From NCBI GenBank assembly GCA_016179765.1, contig JACPCL010000042.1:1-34174 (forward strand): DNA of 34,174 nt, in the 5' to 3' direction. Below, piece by piece: positions 1-8,941 of the stretch (the stretch's first letter is position 1; each line of letters begins with the position of its first letter). The stretch is from Chloroflexota bacterium (GTDB lineage: Bacteria; Chloroflexota; Dehalococcoidia; Lucifugimonadales; JACPCL1). The position numbers were made by a program, and so were the translations under genes. The notes beneath the pieces were generated by a model. It was not told the origin of the DNA and ran no database searches. It was given only the letters and a program-made list of their open reading frames with translations.

Positions 1-249
1 ATCGCCAGCAGCGCCCTGGGCGGCGCCATTCTCCAGGAGTCCACCCTCAGCTTCCTTGGCCTGGGCGTCCCTCCCCCCTTCCCTTCATGGGGACGCATGC
101 TCTCCAACTCCGTGGCCGCGTACGCGCTGACGGCCCCCTGGATGGTCCTCTTCCCCGGCCTCGCCATCACCTGGCTGGTGCTTGGCTTCAACTTCTTCGG
201 CGACGCCCTGCGGGACATCTGGGACCCCCGCCTGCGCGGTAGCCAGTAA
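1..249 (+). CDS. ABC transporter permease, DppC/OppC type (C-terminal part)
   Basis: The frame is open from the first base and stops at TAA 247-249, giving the last 82 residues of a membrane permease. The fragment contains QESTLSFLGLGVPPPFPSWG, the conserved cytoplasmic loop of binding-protein-dependent permeases. A hydrophobic segment (WMVLFPGLAITWLVLGFNFFG) follows, then the family's hallmark tail GDALRDIWDPRLRG. This tail is typical of the second permease (DppC, OppC, NikC) of dipeptide, oligopeptide and nickel importers. In such systems it forms the inner-membrane channel with a DppB-like partner, and the ATPases and binding protein should lie upstream, outside the window. A strong hairpin terminator follows 12 bases after the stop, so this is the end of its operon. 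The substrate cannot be told from this fragment. Confidence 0.9.
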   Translation: MASSALGGAILQESTLSFLGLGVPPPFPSWGRMLSNSVAAYALTAPWMVLFPGLAITWLVLGFNFFGDALRDIWDPRLRGSQ

Positions 250-261
250 AGGCTTCCACTG

Positions 262-302
262 CAACAGGAAAGCCCCTGGCAATGCCGGGGGCTTTCCTGT
301 TG
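262..302. terminator. Bidirectional hairpin terminator
   Basis: A perfect 15-bp inverted repeat has arms at 262-276 and 288-302 and an 11-nt loop. The arm reads CAACAGGAAAGCCCC. It lies between the plus-strand permease stop (249) and the minus-strand FAD oxidoreductase stop (322), so it can end transcription from both sides. The A/T-rich outer parts of the stem would give short U runs on either strand. Confidence 0.8.
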
Positions 303-321
303 TCTCTGCCTATCGCCTATG

Positions 322-1638
322 TCAGGCCTTGGCTTCGGCCACCGCCTGGCGCGCCACCTCAACGCCCAAGCGGATGCTGTAGTTCGTGCCCCGGTCCTCC
401 GGGTACACCTGGCTCATGGAGGCCAGCCACAGCCCCGCAATGGGCGTCCTGGCGGAGGGCATGTGCTGTGCATAGTGCACCTTCATGATAGGCTGGGCTG
501 CTGGCTCCTTGTGCAGGTAATACGCCTCCACCCAGGAGCGGTCAAACCCCGGATTGATCCTCTTCAGATGGGGCAAATACTCCTCAACGATGGCCTCCGC
601 ATCCATGCCCCACCGCTTGTCCTCACGGGTCACGTAGTTGGCGGTGTAGATGATGTGCCTGCCGCCGTACTCCTCCGGCGGCACCAAGTTTGTCTGCTCC
701 AACACCAACAAAAAGGGTATCTCAGGGTCCGAGATGTTCAGCCAGTAAATAGGCGAGAGGCTCTGCCTCAGCACCCAGATGACGGCGATGGCCCCCTCGT
801 ACTCTACTCCCTGCACCCTGGCCAGATAATCAGCCGGCAGGTCCACCAGCCGGGGCAGCGCAAAGCTCGGCATCGTCGCAATCACGATGTCAAAAGCCTC
901 CTGCGTCTGGCGACTATCGGGCCACTGCACCGCCAGCCCCTTCACCCGGCCCGCATCCGTGAGCACCCTGGTGACTGACGTGTTGACGTGCACCTCTCCA
1001 CCCATGGCCTTGATGCGCCCCTCTAGGGCATCAATCAACACACCCCAGCTTCCCTTGATATACCCCAGCTTCTCCTTAAAGGTCTTATCCCTGGAAGCCA
1101 CACGGGTAGCGAACTTGCTCCACAGCCACGGCATCCCAATCTCATCCTCATACCGGGTGAACTTGCCATGAAGGAGCGGCCCCCACACCACCTCATAGTT
1201 CCGCCTGCCCACCCACTTCCGCATGAACGACGAGGCCGTTGTCCCCTCAAACCTCTGCCATCGCTTCACCCGCTGAAGATAGAGAGTCACCAGGCCCATG
1301 CGCACCCGGTCAACCAGGCTGACGGGAGTGAAACGCAGCAGGTCCATGGGCGTGGAGAAGGGATAAATTCTTCCTTTGTAGTAAAAACCGACCTTAGAGT
1401 CCTTCCAGATGAGCCTGTCCCCTAATCCCAGCTCCTCCAGCAGGTCAATGATGGTCCTATCTGACAGAAACAGGTGATGGTAGAAGCGTTCCAGCCTTCC
1501 TCCGCCCACGTTGAAGGTAGAGGCCAGCCCTCCCAGAAAGGGTGCTCGCTCGTAAAGGGCAACCTGATGGCCCCCCTTTGCCAGCTCGTAGGCCGCGCCC
1601 AGGCCGCCAACGCCTCCCCCAATGATCCCAACCCTCAT
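322..1638 (-). CDS. NAD(P)/FAD-dependent oxidoreductase, amine-oxidase/protoporphyrinogen-oxidase-like
   Basis: This 438-residue protein begins with a textbook dinucleotide-binding fold: VGIIGGGVGGLGAAYEL at residues 3-19, followed by the ribose-binding YE at about 29-30. GG near 36-37 completes the FAD signature of the flavin amine oxidase, phytoene desaturase and HemY superfamily. The C-terminus has the second flavin contact (AGLWLASMSQVYPEDRGTNYS). There are no convincing membrane spans. ATG is chosen because AAGGAGG lies a few bases upstream. The start overlaps the flippase-like gene by ATGA, so the two are translationally coupled. In many bacteria this oxidoreductase type sits in glycan or isoprenoid-lipid loci, and the same role is inferred here. 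The substrate is unknown; it is not a confident HemG/HemY. Confidence 0.85.
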   Translation of the reverse strand: MRVGIIGGGVGGLGAAYELAKGGHQVALYERAPFLGGLASTFNVGGGRLERFYHHLFLSDRTIIDLLEELGLGDRLIWKDSKVGFYYKGRIYPFSTPMDLLRFTPVSLVDRVRMGLVTLYLQRVKRWQRFEGTTASSFMRKWVGRRNYEVVWGPLLHGKFTRYEDEIGMPWLWSKFATRVASRDKTFKEKLGYIKGSWGVLIDALEGRIKAMGGEVHVNTSVTRVLTDAGRVKGLAVQWPDSRQTQEAFDIVIATMPSFALPRLVDLPADYLARVQGVEYEGAIAVIWVLRQSLSPIYWLNISDPEIPFLLVLEQTNLVPPEEYGGRHIIYTANYVTREDKRWGMDAEAIVEEYLPHLKRINPGFDRSWVEAYYLHKEPAAQPIMKVHYAQHMPSARTPIAGLWLASMSQVYPEDRGTNYSIRLGVEVARQAVAEAKA

Positions 1639-2720
1639 GACGCCTCCTTAGACGCCGCGGGCGCGTCCTTGCCGCCCGGCTCCTGGTCATTCATCCGCGT
1701 GCCCAGGCGCGCCATCTGGACGAAGGAGTGTTTCCCGCTCCACAGGTAGGCCAGGCCCAGCAGCGTCACCGGCGCCAGCAGCGTCACGTGCAACACAATG
1801 GCGTATGCTGTCGCCAGCTCCCGGGGCGCGCCCAGCACCACCAGCGTGGCAGCAGCAAAGAGCTCAAAAGGACCAACGCCACCCTGGGAAGAAGGCAATG
1901 CCGTAGCCAGATTGGAAGTTGCCGTCACCGCCAGCATTACCCAGACCATCATCGCAAGCCCGCCGAGATGCCCGCTCAGTCCAAAAGCGACCCCCACCGC
2001 ATAGTACATGGCCGCCTCTCCAAGCCAGACCGGCACGGTCAGCAGCAGCAGCCACAACAATCTTGGCCCTCTCAGCGACGCGAGCCCGCTGAAAAACAGA
2101 GCGGCCAGTTCATGCACCTTGTCCGCCAGCGCTTGGGGCAAGGGTCTCGTGATGGAGCGGAGCAAGGCCAAAGGAATCGCCGGTTTATATGCGGCAAGGA
2201 GCAAGAAAGCCAGGGCGAGGGCGAAAGGAAGGACGGCCACCACCGCCATGAACCCTAAGGGTATGCCCGTGTCCTGGGCCAGCGCGCCTGCCAGGCTGGT
2301 GAGGGGAAGGGCAGAGGCCACCGCCGCCAGGAGCCACAGCAGCACCACCCCATCCAGCACACGCTCAATCACAATCGTTGCCAGACTTGCTGACTTGCTG
2401 ACCCCCTCCCGCTGGCCCAGATAGTAGCTGCGCACCAGTTCTCCCAGGCGAACCGGCAGTAGGTTATTGGCCATGTAGCCCACCGCCATCACCGGGAACA
2501 GCCTGCCAAAGCCCAAGGCCTTCAGGGGACGCAGCATCACTCCCCAGCGCCAGGTACGGAAGCCCAGGGCTACAAAGTAGAGGCCAACCGCCGGAACCAG
2601 CAGCACATAGTCGGCGTCCCTGAAGGCAGCGGCGGTGCCCCTAAAGTCAATACGCCAGAGCAGCAAGGCGATGAACAGGGCGCTTGCCCCAAGCCCAAGC
2701 CAGAAGCGACGGTCTCGCAA
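1635..2720 (-). CDS. Flippase-like integral membrane protein (UPF0104 / AglD / LPG synthase TM family)
   Basis: This 361-residue, very hydrophobic protein has about eight predicted membrane spans. It carries the family's landmarks: GFRTWRWGVMLRPL in the second loop, then MAVGYMANNLLPVRLGELVRSYYLG, then SLATIVIERVLDG. The last third has the conserved TALPSSQGGVGPFE region. These are characteristic of the lysylphosphatidylglycerol-synthase transmembrane / AglD group, whose members are thought to move or modify lipid-linked substrates at the membrane. The start is TTG, with AAGGA seven bases upstream. A TTGTTC-17-TATACT promoter candidate precedes it. The C-terminal tail is hydrophilic. Together with the downstream oxidoreductase it forms a two-gene operon, and I infer a role in envelope lipid or glycan export. 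Confidence 0.85.
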   Translation of the reverse strand: MRDRRFWLGLGASALFIALLLWRIDFRGTAAAFRDADYVLLVPAVGLYFVALGFRTWRWGVMLRPLKALGFGRLFPVMAVGYMANNLLPVRLGELVRSYYLGQREGVSKSASLATIVIERVLDGVVLLWLLAAVASALPLTSLAGALAQDTGIPLGFMAVVAVLPFALALAFLLLAAYKPAIPLALLRSITRPLPQALADKVHELAALFFSGLASLRGPRLLWLLLLTVPVWLGEAAMYYAVGVAFGLSGHLGGLAMMVWVMLAVTATSNLATALPSSQGGVGPFELFAAATLVVLGAPRELATAYAIVLHVTLLAPVTLLGLAYLWSGKHSFVQMARLGTRMNDQEPGGKDAPAASKEAS

Positions 2721-2749
2721 GGTGAAGTCCTTGTGCAGGATGCCTTCTC

Positions 2750-2778
2750 AGTATACGTTCCCCCTCTGGGTTGAACAA
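2750..2778 (-). promoter_or_regulatory. Sigma70-like promoter of flippase-oxidoreductase operon
   Basis: On the minus strand, TTGTTC (2778-2773) is followed after exactly 17 bases by TATACT (2755-2750). The -10 matches the consensus at five of six positions; the -35 is weak. The predicted start falls about 25 bases before the TTG codon at 2720, leaving room for the AAGGA ribosome site. Confidence 0.5.
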
Positions 2779-2914
2779 TGTGGCCCTCTAGAAACTATCC
2801 TGAAATGGTTTCGTCCCCCAGCCTGATGGCCATTACTAAAGAGTGCATGAGTAAATGGACTCGTTTGGTGGTCACCAAACACAGGTTTGGCTGCAAGAAA
2901 AGCGCCTCGTGTTC

Positions 2915-2968
2915 GCCTCTCCCTTGAGGGGAGAGGCCGCTTCCGCCGCGACACCCGGAGCGGCGGAA
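2915..2968. repeat. Two adjacent perfect palindromes (intergenic)
   Basis: The 490-base gap 2721-3210 has no credible gene. It holds two tight hairpins: GCCTCTCCC (2915-2923) paired with 2929-2937, and TTCCGCCGC (2941-2949) paired with 2960-2968. They look like fragments of a dispersed extragenic palindromic element. Between the promoter at 2750-2778 and this site I see nothing else. Confidence 0.6.
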
Positions 2969-3035
2969 ACGGGTGAGGGTGAAAGTCCACTTACTAACGA
3001 CCCCATGAGTAACAATATAGGTGGCTTTGCTCTTT

Positions 3036-3167
3036 TGTCATTCTGAGGGAGGGCCGAGACAGTCGGCCCGACCGAACAAATCTCCCACCAGGAGAGATTC
3101 ATTGGCGGAGTTTACCCTGAGCGAAGCCGAAGGGCCCCGCTTCCATCGGGACTCGCTCAGAATGACA
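3036..3167. mobile_element. MITE-like element with 12-bp terminal inverted repeats
   Basis: TGTCATTCTGAG at 3036-3047 and its exact complement CTCAGAATGACA at 3156-3167 bound a 132-base element. It has no coding capacity and a GC-rich, partly self-complementary interior (including GGAGAGATT and CATCGGGACT segments). Structure and size fit a non-autonomous transposable element. It has different ends from the CTAG-bounded family found elsewhere in the window. Confidence 0.6.
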
Positions 3168-3210
3168 TAAGAGGATACTCGCCTATTCAGTGAACTTACG
3201 ACTCAGCCCC

Positions 3211-5409
3211 CTAGCAGTGCACCCGCTTCTCCGGCAACTCCTTCCCTACCTTGCCCACGTCGTACTCCTGGGGGAAGTACGCGTAGGCGTCCACGGACCC
3301 CAAAGGCTGCCCAAACTCCCGGAAGATGAAGTATGCCGCCACCTTACACACCGACTCCCGGCTTTGCACCGAGTTCCACACTCCCTTGAGCGTCATGCCT
3401 CGGTAACTCTCTGGGAACCACCAGCGGTGCTTGTAGCGCACCGGTTCGCCGTAAGCCCCCATGTACGGGGCTGCGTCGTTGCGGCTCCGCTCGCTCAACA
3501 GCACCACATCGGCATCGGGCGTAACAGAGAGCCCGCTACATCCCGCATCCGTCGTAAGGCATGGATAGCTGACGTGCCGGTAGTCCCGCAGATACCACGC
3601 CCAAGGCCAGCTAAACCCGTCCGCCGAGTCCACCAGAACCTTCAGGTCCTTCCCCTTCCCTGTCTCTTCGGCCAACTGGTCAATCTTCGCCATGAGCTGC
3701 GGGATGTCCGGCGCTGACTGCGTGTAGACCAGCATCTCCACCGGCACGTCCGCGTTGGCGTACGCGGCCCGCACGGCCGTCGGGACCGTCAGCCCAAACA
3801 TGACGGCCACAAGGGATGCGCCAAACAAGGCCCACCGTTTCTCCTTGCCCACCCGTTTCGTCACATAGGCCAGACCCGCCGCCAGAGCCAGAAGAGCAAC
3901 GCCCAAGAACAACAGCGCAGCAACGTCTCTATCCCCGGACAACCCCTGCAAAAGTAACCCGCCGCACACCGCAACAACAAGAGCTAAAGCGATGGTAAAG
4001 CTCACCGCCGGCCAGTGAACCTCTGTCAGCCAGGACTTCTTTTCATGCATGACAGGGGATTCCCTCTGCCTGCTCCAGGGCCGCTTCTCCAGCAGGCCGC
4101 CCAGGAGTTTGCCCGCCAGCAGGATGAAGGGCAGCATCACCGGCGCCAGGAGCCACGGCATCTTCTCGCTGGCGTAGATAAAGCCCAGGAGGTTCAAAAG
4201 GGCCCAATACGCCAGGAACCGCTCAAACCGGTTGCCCCGGATGGCATAGAATGCCGCAGCCATACTGCCCACCAAGAGTGGCAGAAACTCATAGTTCAGA
4301 CCAATAACCTGGTAGTAATACCAGGGCTGCCCGCCTCGGGCCACCCCCTGCTGCGCCACCCAGTACCCCAGGGATTGCCATAGCCCGCTCCCCAGACCAC
4401 CCCAGAAGTTGGTGAAGAAGGTCGTGTACAGCAACACCCAGACCGTCCAGAACACCGCGGTGCACAGGAGCCATACCCGGGGACGCCAGCGCAGGCCAAC
4501 CACGACAGACGCTCCAATCGTCCCCACGACCGCAAGAAACGCCACGTACAGGCCCGGCCCCAAGGGTATCCCAACGGCCGCTCTGGTCCAGTCCGGATTG
4601 GCAAGGGTGATTCCTAGCGGCCCTTGGAGGAGAGAGACCATGGCTGCGCTCAGCGGCAGGAGCAGCGTGGCCATGAGCACCAGAACGTCCCCAGGAGGAG
4701 AGAACCGCCGCAGCGCCTTCCTGCCCAAAAGCCACGGGAACACGTCCATCACCGTCGCAAGGAACAGGTAAGAGCCAATGACCACGGCGCTGATGTAGGC
4801 CGTCTCCTTGGTGGAGAAGGCCATTGCCAGGGCCAGCGCTCCCAAGACCAGGTATACCGTCTTGCGGGTGTCCAGGTAGCGCCACATGAACGCGACAAGG
4901 GCAAGCACCCACACCGCCATGTAGATGTCGTTGCGGGCAAAACGGCTGTAGTACAGCATGACCGGGGAGAAGGCCAGCAGGACGGAGGTCACGAGAGTCC
5001 CGGCGCGGCCTAGATGGGAGCGCAAGAGGAAGGGCATCGCCACCAGCAGCGTGCCGAAGATGGCTGGGAGCACCCGCGCCACATAGTTGCTGTCGCCCAG
5101 CAGGTGGTAGAGGCCGGCGGTGCCAAAGAACTGGAAGGGGCCGTGCATCATAGGCATGTGCTGGTAGCCCCTGCCCTCATACAGATACCAGCTATAAATG
5201 GCGTGGAGGCTCTCGTCGTGATGCAGGGCCATCGCCCCCAGGTCCCAGAACCGCATGGCAAAGGCCACAAGCAGCAGGGTGAGATACGCCATCCCGTATG
5301 GCGTCACGCCCCTGCTCTTGCGAGCAGGAGCAAATAGCCCCACATCAGCGCCCGCCCCATTGTTGGGCGGCGCCTCCATGACGGCTGGCGCTGTGCTACT
5401 CTCCGACAC
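3211..5409 (-). CDS. TIGR03663-type GT-C-like membrane glycosyltransferase
   Basis: This 732-residue polytopic membrane protein has a hydrophilic N-terminus of about 35 residues and ten or more hydrophobic spans. The first lumenal loop reads FWDLGAMALHHDESLHAIYSW; the HHDE around residues 63-66 corresponds to the acidic catalytic motif of GT-C enzymes such as the PMT/GT39 group. The next conserved stretch, MPMMHGPFQFFGTAGLYHLLGDS, supports the TIGR03663 family, which is found in Chloroflexi and archaea and usually neighbours the DUF2298 protein, as here. Family members are thought to transfer sugars from a polyprenyl carrier on the outer face of the membrane; the acceptor is unknown. The start is GTG at 5407-5409, inside the end of the upstream gene (14-base overlap), so translation is coupled. 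The C-terminal third (from about residue 560) is a non-membrane domain containing several Cys residues. Confidence 0.8.
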   Translation of the reverse strand: MSESSTAPAVMEAPPNNGAGADVGLFAPARKSRGVTPYGMAYLTLLLVAFAMRFWDLGAMALHHDESLHAIYSWYLYEGRGYQHMPMMHGPFQFFGTAGLYHLLGDSNYVARVLPAIFGTLLVAMPFLLRSHLGRAGTLVTSVLLAFSPVMLYYSRFARNDIYMAVWVLALVAFMWRYLDTRKTVYLVLGALALAMAFSTKETAYISAVVIGSYLFLATVMDVFPWLLGRKALRRFSPPGDVLVLMATLLLPLSAAMVSLLQGPLGITLANPDWTRAAVGIPLGPGLYVAFLAVVGTIGASVVVGLRWRPRVWLLCTAVFWTVWVLLYTTFFTNFWGGLGSGLWQSLGYWVAQQGVARGGQPWYYYQVIGLNYEFLPLLVGSMAAAFYAIRGNRFERFLAYWALLNLLGFIYASEKMPWLLAPVMLPFILLAGKLLGGLLEKRPWSRQRESPVMHEKKSWLTEVHWPAVSFTIALALVVAVCGGLLLQGLSGDRDVAALLFLGVALLALAAGLAYVTKRVGKEKRWALFGASLVAVMFGLTVPTAVRAAYANADVPVEMLVYTQSAPDIPQLMAKIDQLAEETGKGKDLKVLVDSADGFSWPWAWYLRDYRHVSYPCLTTDAGCSGLSVTPDADVVLLSERSRNDAAPYMGAYGEPVRYKHRWWFPESYRGMTLKGVWNSVQSRESVCKVAAYFIFREFGQPLGSVDAYAYFPQEYDVGKVGKELPEKRVHC

Positions 5410-7933
5410 GGTAGATCACCACATCCCCTTCTTGAAAGGCTACCGCACCCAGCTCCCCAAACTTGGCCAGGCCATCGCTCCCGTACTTGGAATGCTCACG
5501 GCTCCCTATATAGATATACGTCACACCATACCCCTCCAGGATTGCTTTGGCCTCGCCCACGTCCCCCGTCTGGTACAGGCGTCGCACCGCCTCCTGCCGG
5601 CCCTCAAAGGGCCTGCGGGAGCCGCGCCACTGCTCCTCGTGGAAGGTCCACCCCAGCACCGTCGGCACACCGGTGCTGGCGGAGACCCGCCCATAGTCGG
5701 AGTAGTCGTCCCCCACCGCCTCAACCATCACCTCTCCATCCCGATAGTTCCGTCGCAGCCACTGGATAGCCTGGTACTCTCCAGGGGCTGAGCGGGCCAC
5801 GTACGCCAGCCCGTCCAGGGTCGCCTGCTTGGAGGGCGCCGCCTTGGTGTAGGCCGCCGCCGCGGGATAGTACAGCGACGCGACCATCCCGGTTGCCACA
5901 ACGCCGAGCCAGGCGAACAGAAAGAGCCTGCCCAAGGCACCACCCTTCGCGAACCGCGCTACAAGGGAGTATAGGGCGTAGCTAGAGGCCAGGGCAAGCA
6001 AGGCCCACGCCTGGTAGGACAGCTTGAACATGGTGTTCATGCGGTTGCCGAACAGGTCCGCCACCCGGAAGAGCTCCGGCCCCATGACCAGAAGGGCCGC
6101 CATGCCCAGCAATACGAAGGGATAAGCCCCTGCGAGGCCCAGGGAGTCTCCTTCCGTTTCTGGAGCAAGCTTGCCTCCTGTCAGGTCTCTCACCACCGCT
6201 CCAGCCATCTTTGGGGATACCATTTCCACCCTCGCCACCTCTTCCCCCACGCTCTCCGTACCGATGGTCACCACCACCGGCTCCTTCGCCTCCACCTGTA
6301 CGGCTTTCCCCTGTACGGCATCCCCCACAGCCCCTTCGCCCAAAGGCCGCCGCGCTTCCCTTGCCAGCCACAACGCCAGATAGCCCGCCACGGACATCAA
6401 GGCGACCAGCGGGCCAACCTGCAACAGCCGCTGCCACGCCGCCTTGAGGGCTTCACCCACGTCCCACAGCCGCACCCCTTCCGCCAGAGCCCAGAGGGCC
6501 CAGGGCGATAGCGCGATCAGCAAGGCCGTAGCGAGGGCCTTCCACCTCTGGGCCCTGCTCCCCAAGGCGGAGGCCAGTTCCCAGAGCAAGAACACAACCA
6601 AGATCACCAAGAACAGCCCCCAGACCAGGAAGAGGTGGAAGGGGCGGGAAACGTAGGTCTCCACCGGCAACACGCCGTTGGCCTGGCTCTGGAAGCCGAA
6701 GAGGAATGGCAGGTACAGCGCCACCGCAAGGGCTACAACGCCGATGGCTGCCAGCAGCGGCGTCACCCCCTCTGGCCAGCTCCTGCGCGCCAGGCTATAT
6801 CCCTTCACCACCGCCGTAGCCGCCAGCAGAGCACCGAAGACGGGTAAGTCCCACAGGTTGATGAAGCCGAGCGCGCCCAAGACCAACGCCATGACCACGA
6901 GCAAGGGAATGTTCCCTCTAGCCCACCTCAGTCCGCCTCCTGGCGACATGAGGTAACCCAGGGTCAGCCCCAGAAAGGCCAGGAGGAATGGCAGGCTCAT
7001 CAGGTGTGGGTGCAGATCGCCCAGAAGCAGGCTGAAGAAGGGGAACTCCGTGATGGTAAAGTCCCGGCTCTCGCCCCTTTCCACCGTATCTATGACCCGG
7101 CTGGCCCGCCACCACCACCACCCCTCCTCGGTCGGATACCACTGCTTAGAGAGCTTCGGGCCATCAAGCCCCTTCACATCCACCCACTCCCAAAATCCCG
7201 GCGACTCTTTCCCTCCCGCCCGCATCATCTCCAGGCCGCCTTCCAGGTTAGAGGTAAAGAGCAGCAGCAGAACCGCCAAAAGCCCGGTCAGAGTCCCGCC
7301 GGTCACCTTGCCGCCTACCAGGCGCACCAGGCTGTACACCAGGCCGAAGGCTGCCATGGCCGCCATCCCCGCTATGGACGCCAGCGCCAGGTTGTACCCG
7401 ACGGCCGTGGAGATGCCCGCCAGCCGCGCCAGGCCGCCAAAGATGAGATAGCCAAAGTAGTAGTAGCTCACCTGCGCCCCGGATAGCCACGGGTCATTCG
7501 GTGGGAAGTGGCGGCTTGCCACCGTGGCGTTGAGGAAGGCGAAGTCCATGGGCTGCTCGGTGTGAGAGATGGCGCTGTCGTAGGCGATGACCACCGCCCA
7601 GAAGGCGAAGGCTCCAAGGAACACCACCTCCATCAGGAGCAGCAGGGGCCACTCCGCCTTCAGGAACACAAGCAGCCATTTCCAATTCCGCCACACCACC
7701 CACCCAGTCAGGAGGGACAGAGCACTGAGCACGCCGGCCATGACGCCGATGCTGTTGGGGATAACGGGCGTGGAGGCGAGCAGCCAGAGGGGGTAGAACG
7801 CAAAGATAAGGCCAATGGGCCTGGCAAAGGCGTAGCCCCTGTCGGGTAGCCACGGGAGAAGGATGTAAAGGAGAGGGAAGGCCAGGAGGCCCAGAAGCTC
7901 TAAGGCAAGGAGCCAGAGGATGATTTCAACCAC
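5396..7933 (-). CDS. DUF2298 / Chlor_Arch_YYY membrane protein
   Basis: This is an 845-residue protein with about twelve membrane spans. It has the conserved YYYFGY (residues 157-162) that gives the family its name, a strongly conserved external loop ITEFPFFSLLLGDLHPH (294-310), and a later NRMNTMFKLSYQAW segment. The C-terminal soluble domain has GDDYSDYGRVSASTGVPTV and YGVTYIYIGSREHSKYG, also typical. The family (TIGR03662) is known in Chloroflexi and archaea and is predicted to belong to the GT-C superfamily. A hydrophilic insert of about 70 residues, rich in Val, Glu and Gly, lies near residues 525-600 between two spans. The start is GTG at 7931-7933, nine bases after the ftsY stop, so it is in the ftsY operon. 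Partnership with the TIGR03663 protein is inferred from overlap and from the usual pairing of these families. Confidence 0.85.
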   Translation of the reverse strand: MVEIILWLLALELLGLLAFPLLYILLPWLPDRGYAFARPIGLIFAFYPLWLLASTPVIPNSIGVMAGVLSALSLLTGWVVWRNWKWLLVFLKAEWPLLLLMEVVFLGAFAFWAVVIAYDSAISHTEQPMDFAFLNATVASRHFPPNDPWLSGAQVSYYYFGYLIFGGLARLAGISTAVGYNLALASIAGMAAMAAFGLVYSLVRLVGGKVTGGTLTGLLAVLLLLFTSNLEGGLEMMRAGGKESPGFWEWVDVKGLDGPKLSKQWYPTEEGWWWWRASRVIDTVERGESRDFTITEFPFFSLLLGDLHPHLMSLPFLLAFLGLTLGYLMSPGGGLRWARGNIPLLVVMALVLGALGFINLWDLPVFGALLAATAVVKGYSLARRSWPEGVTPLLAAIGVVALAVALYLPFLFGFQSQANGVLPVETYVSRPFHLFLVWGLFLVILVVFLLWELASALGSRAQRWKALATALLIALSPWALWALAEGVRLWDVGEALKAAWQRLLQVGPLVALMSVAGYLALWLAREARRPLGEGAVGDAVQGKAVQVEAKEPVVVTIGTESVGEEVARVEMVSPKMAGAVVRDLTGGKLAPETEGDSLGLAGAYPFVLLGMAALLVMGPELFRVADLFGNRMNTMFKLSYQAWALLALASSYALYSLVARFAKGGALGRLFLFAWLGVVATGMVASLYYPAAAAYTKAAPSKQATLDGLAYVARSAPGEYQAIQWLRRNYRDGEVMVEAVGDDYSDYGRVSASTGVPTVLGWTFHEEQWRGSRRPFEGRQEAVRRLYQTGDVGEAKAILEGYGVTYIYIGSREHSKYGSDGLAKFGELGAVAFQEGDVVIYRVGE

Positions 7934-7942
7934 TGCCTTACG

Positions 7943-8908
7943 TCACGCGGCCGTCTCAACGCCGGAAGGCGCCAGCAGCGCCTCCACAAACTGCTGCGGG
8001 TTGAAGGGTGAAAGGTCGTCCACCCCTTCCCCCGTGCCAATGAACAGCACGGGCAGCCCCAACTCCTGCCGTATGGCGAAGACCACGCCGCCTTTTGCGG
8101 TGCCATCCAGCTTTGCCAGGGCGACTCCATCGCAGGCCACCGCCTCAGTAAAGGCGCGGGCCTGAGCCAGGCCGTTCTGCCCCGTGGTGGCGTCCAGCAC
8201 CAGAAGGGTCAGGTGCGGCGCCGTGGCGTCCAGGCGCGACACCACCCGGCGGACCTTGCGTAGCTCCTCCATCAGGTGCTGCTTGCTGTGCAGGCGGCCA
8301 GCGGTGTCAATGATCACCACTTGAGCGCCCCGCGCCTTCCCCGCTTGCAGGGCATCGTAGGCCACCGCCGCAGGGTCGCTCCCCTGCTGGTGGGCCACCA
8401 CCTCCACGCCGATGCGTTCCGCCCAGGCCTGGAGCTGCTCAACGGCGGCGGCTCGGAAGGTGTCACCGGCGCCCAGGAGTACCCGGTCTCCCTTTTCCTG
8501 GAAGTAGCGCGCAAGCTTGGCAATGGTGGTGGTCTTGCCGGAGCCGTTCACGCCCACCACCAGCATCACCAGCGGCTCGGGCCTGCCCTCTCCGGACTCC
8601 AGCAGCCGGGCCACCCGGTCATCCACCTCGCCCAGGGCAGCCGTTAGCTCCTCTTTGATAGCACCCAGAGCATCCTGCGCCGTGGCCGAGCCGCCCAGCG
8701 CCTTCACCCGCCCCTTCACCCGGTCCAGGACTGCCTGGGTAGTTGCCACACCCACGTCCGCTGAGATCAACGCCTCCTCCAGTTCGTCCCACGTCTCCTC
8801 GGCGATGCCTCGGCCCTGAAGCAGGCGCGCCACCCGGCCAAACCACACCTCCCGGGTGCGTTTCACCCCCTCCTCAGTCTTATGCTTGCGGCCAAAAAGC
8901 CAGGGCAT
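7943..8908 (-). CDS. ftsY: Signal recognition particle receptor FtsY
   Basis: This 321-residue SRP-type GTPase docks ribosome-SRP complexes at the membrane so that polytopic proteins are inserted co-translationally. The NG domain is complete: G1 GVNGSGKTTT at 119-128, G2 region DTFRAAAVEQLQ at 149-160, G3 DTAGRL at 201-206, G4 TKLD-equivalent LAKLDG at 264-269, and the closing GTGEGVDDLSPFNPQQFVEALL at 291-312. The long acidic A domain seen in E. coli FtsY is absent; only a short basic/aromatic leader (MPWLFGRKHK) precedes the N domain, as is common outside proteobacteria. ATG at 8908 is preferred to the GTG nine bases upstream because AGGTGA lies at the right distance from the ATG. It heads an operon with two giant membrane proteins, which are expected SRP clients. 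Confidence 0.97.
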   Translation of the reverse strand: MPWLFGRKHKTEEGVKRTREVWFGRVARLLQGRGIAEETWDELEEALISADVGVATTQAVLDRVKGRVKALGGSATAQDALGAIKEELTAALGEVDDRVARLLESGEGRPEPLVMLVVGVNGSGKTTTIAKLARYFQEKGDRVLLGAGDTFRAAAVEQLQAWAERIGVEVVAHQQGSDPAAVAYDALQAGKARGAQVVIIDTAGRLHSKQHLMEELRKVRRVVSRLDATAPHLTLLVLDATTGQNGLAQARAFTEAVACDGVALAKLDGTAKGGVVFAIRQELGLPVLFIGTGEGVDDLSPFNPQQFVEALLAPSGVETAA

Positions 8909-8941
8909 TTCTATCACCTAACACCCGCGCCAAGTCCCACC

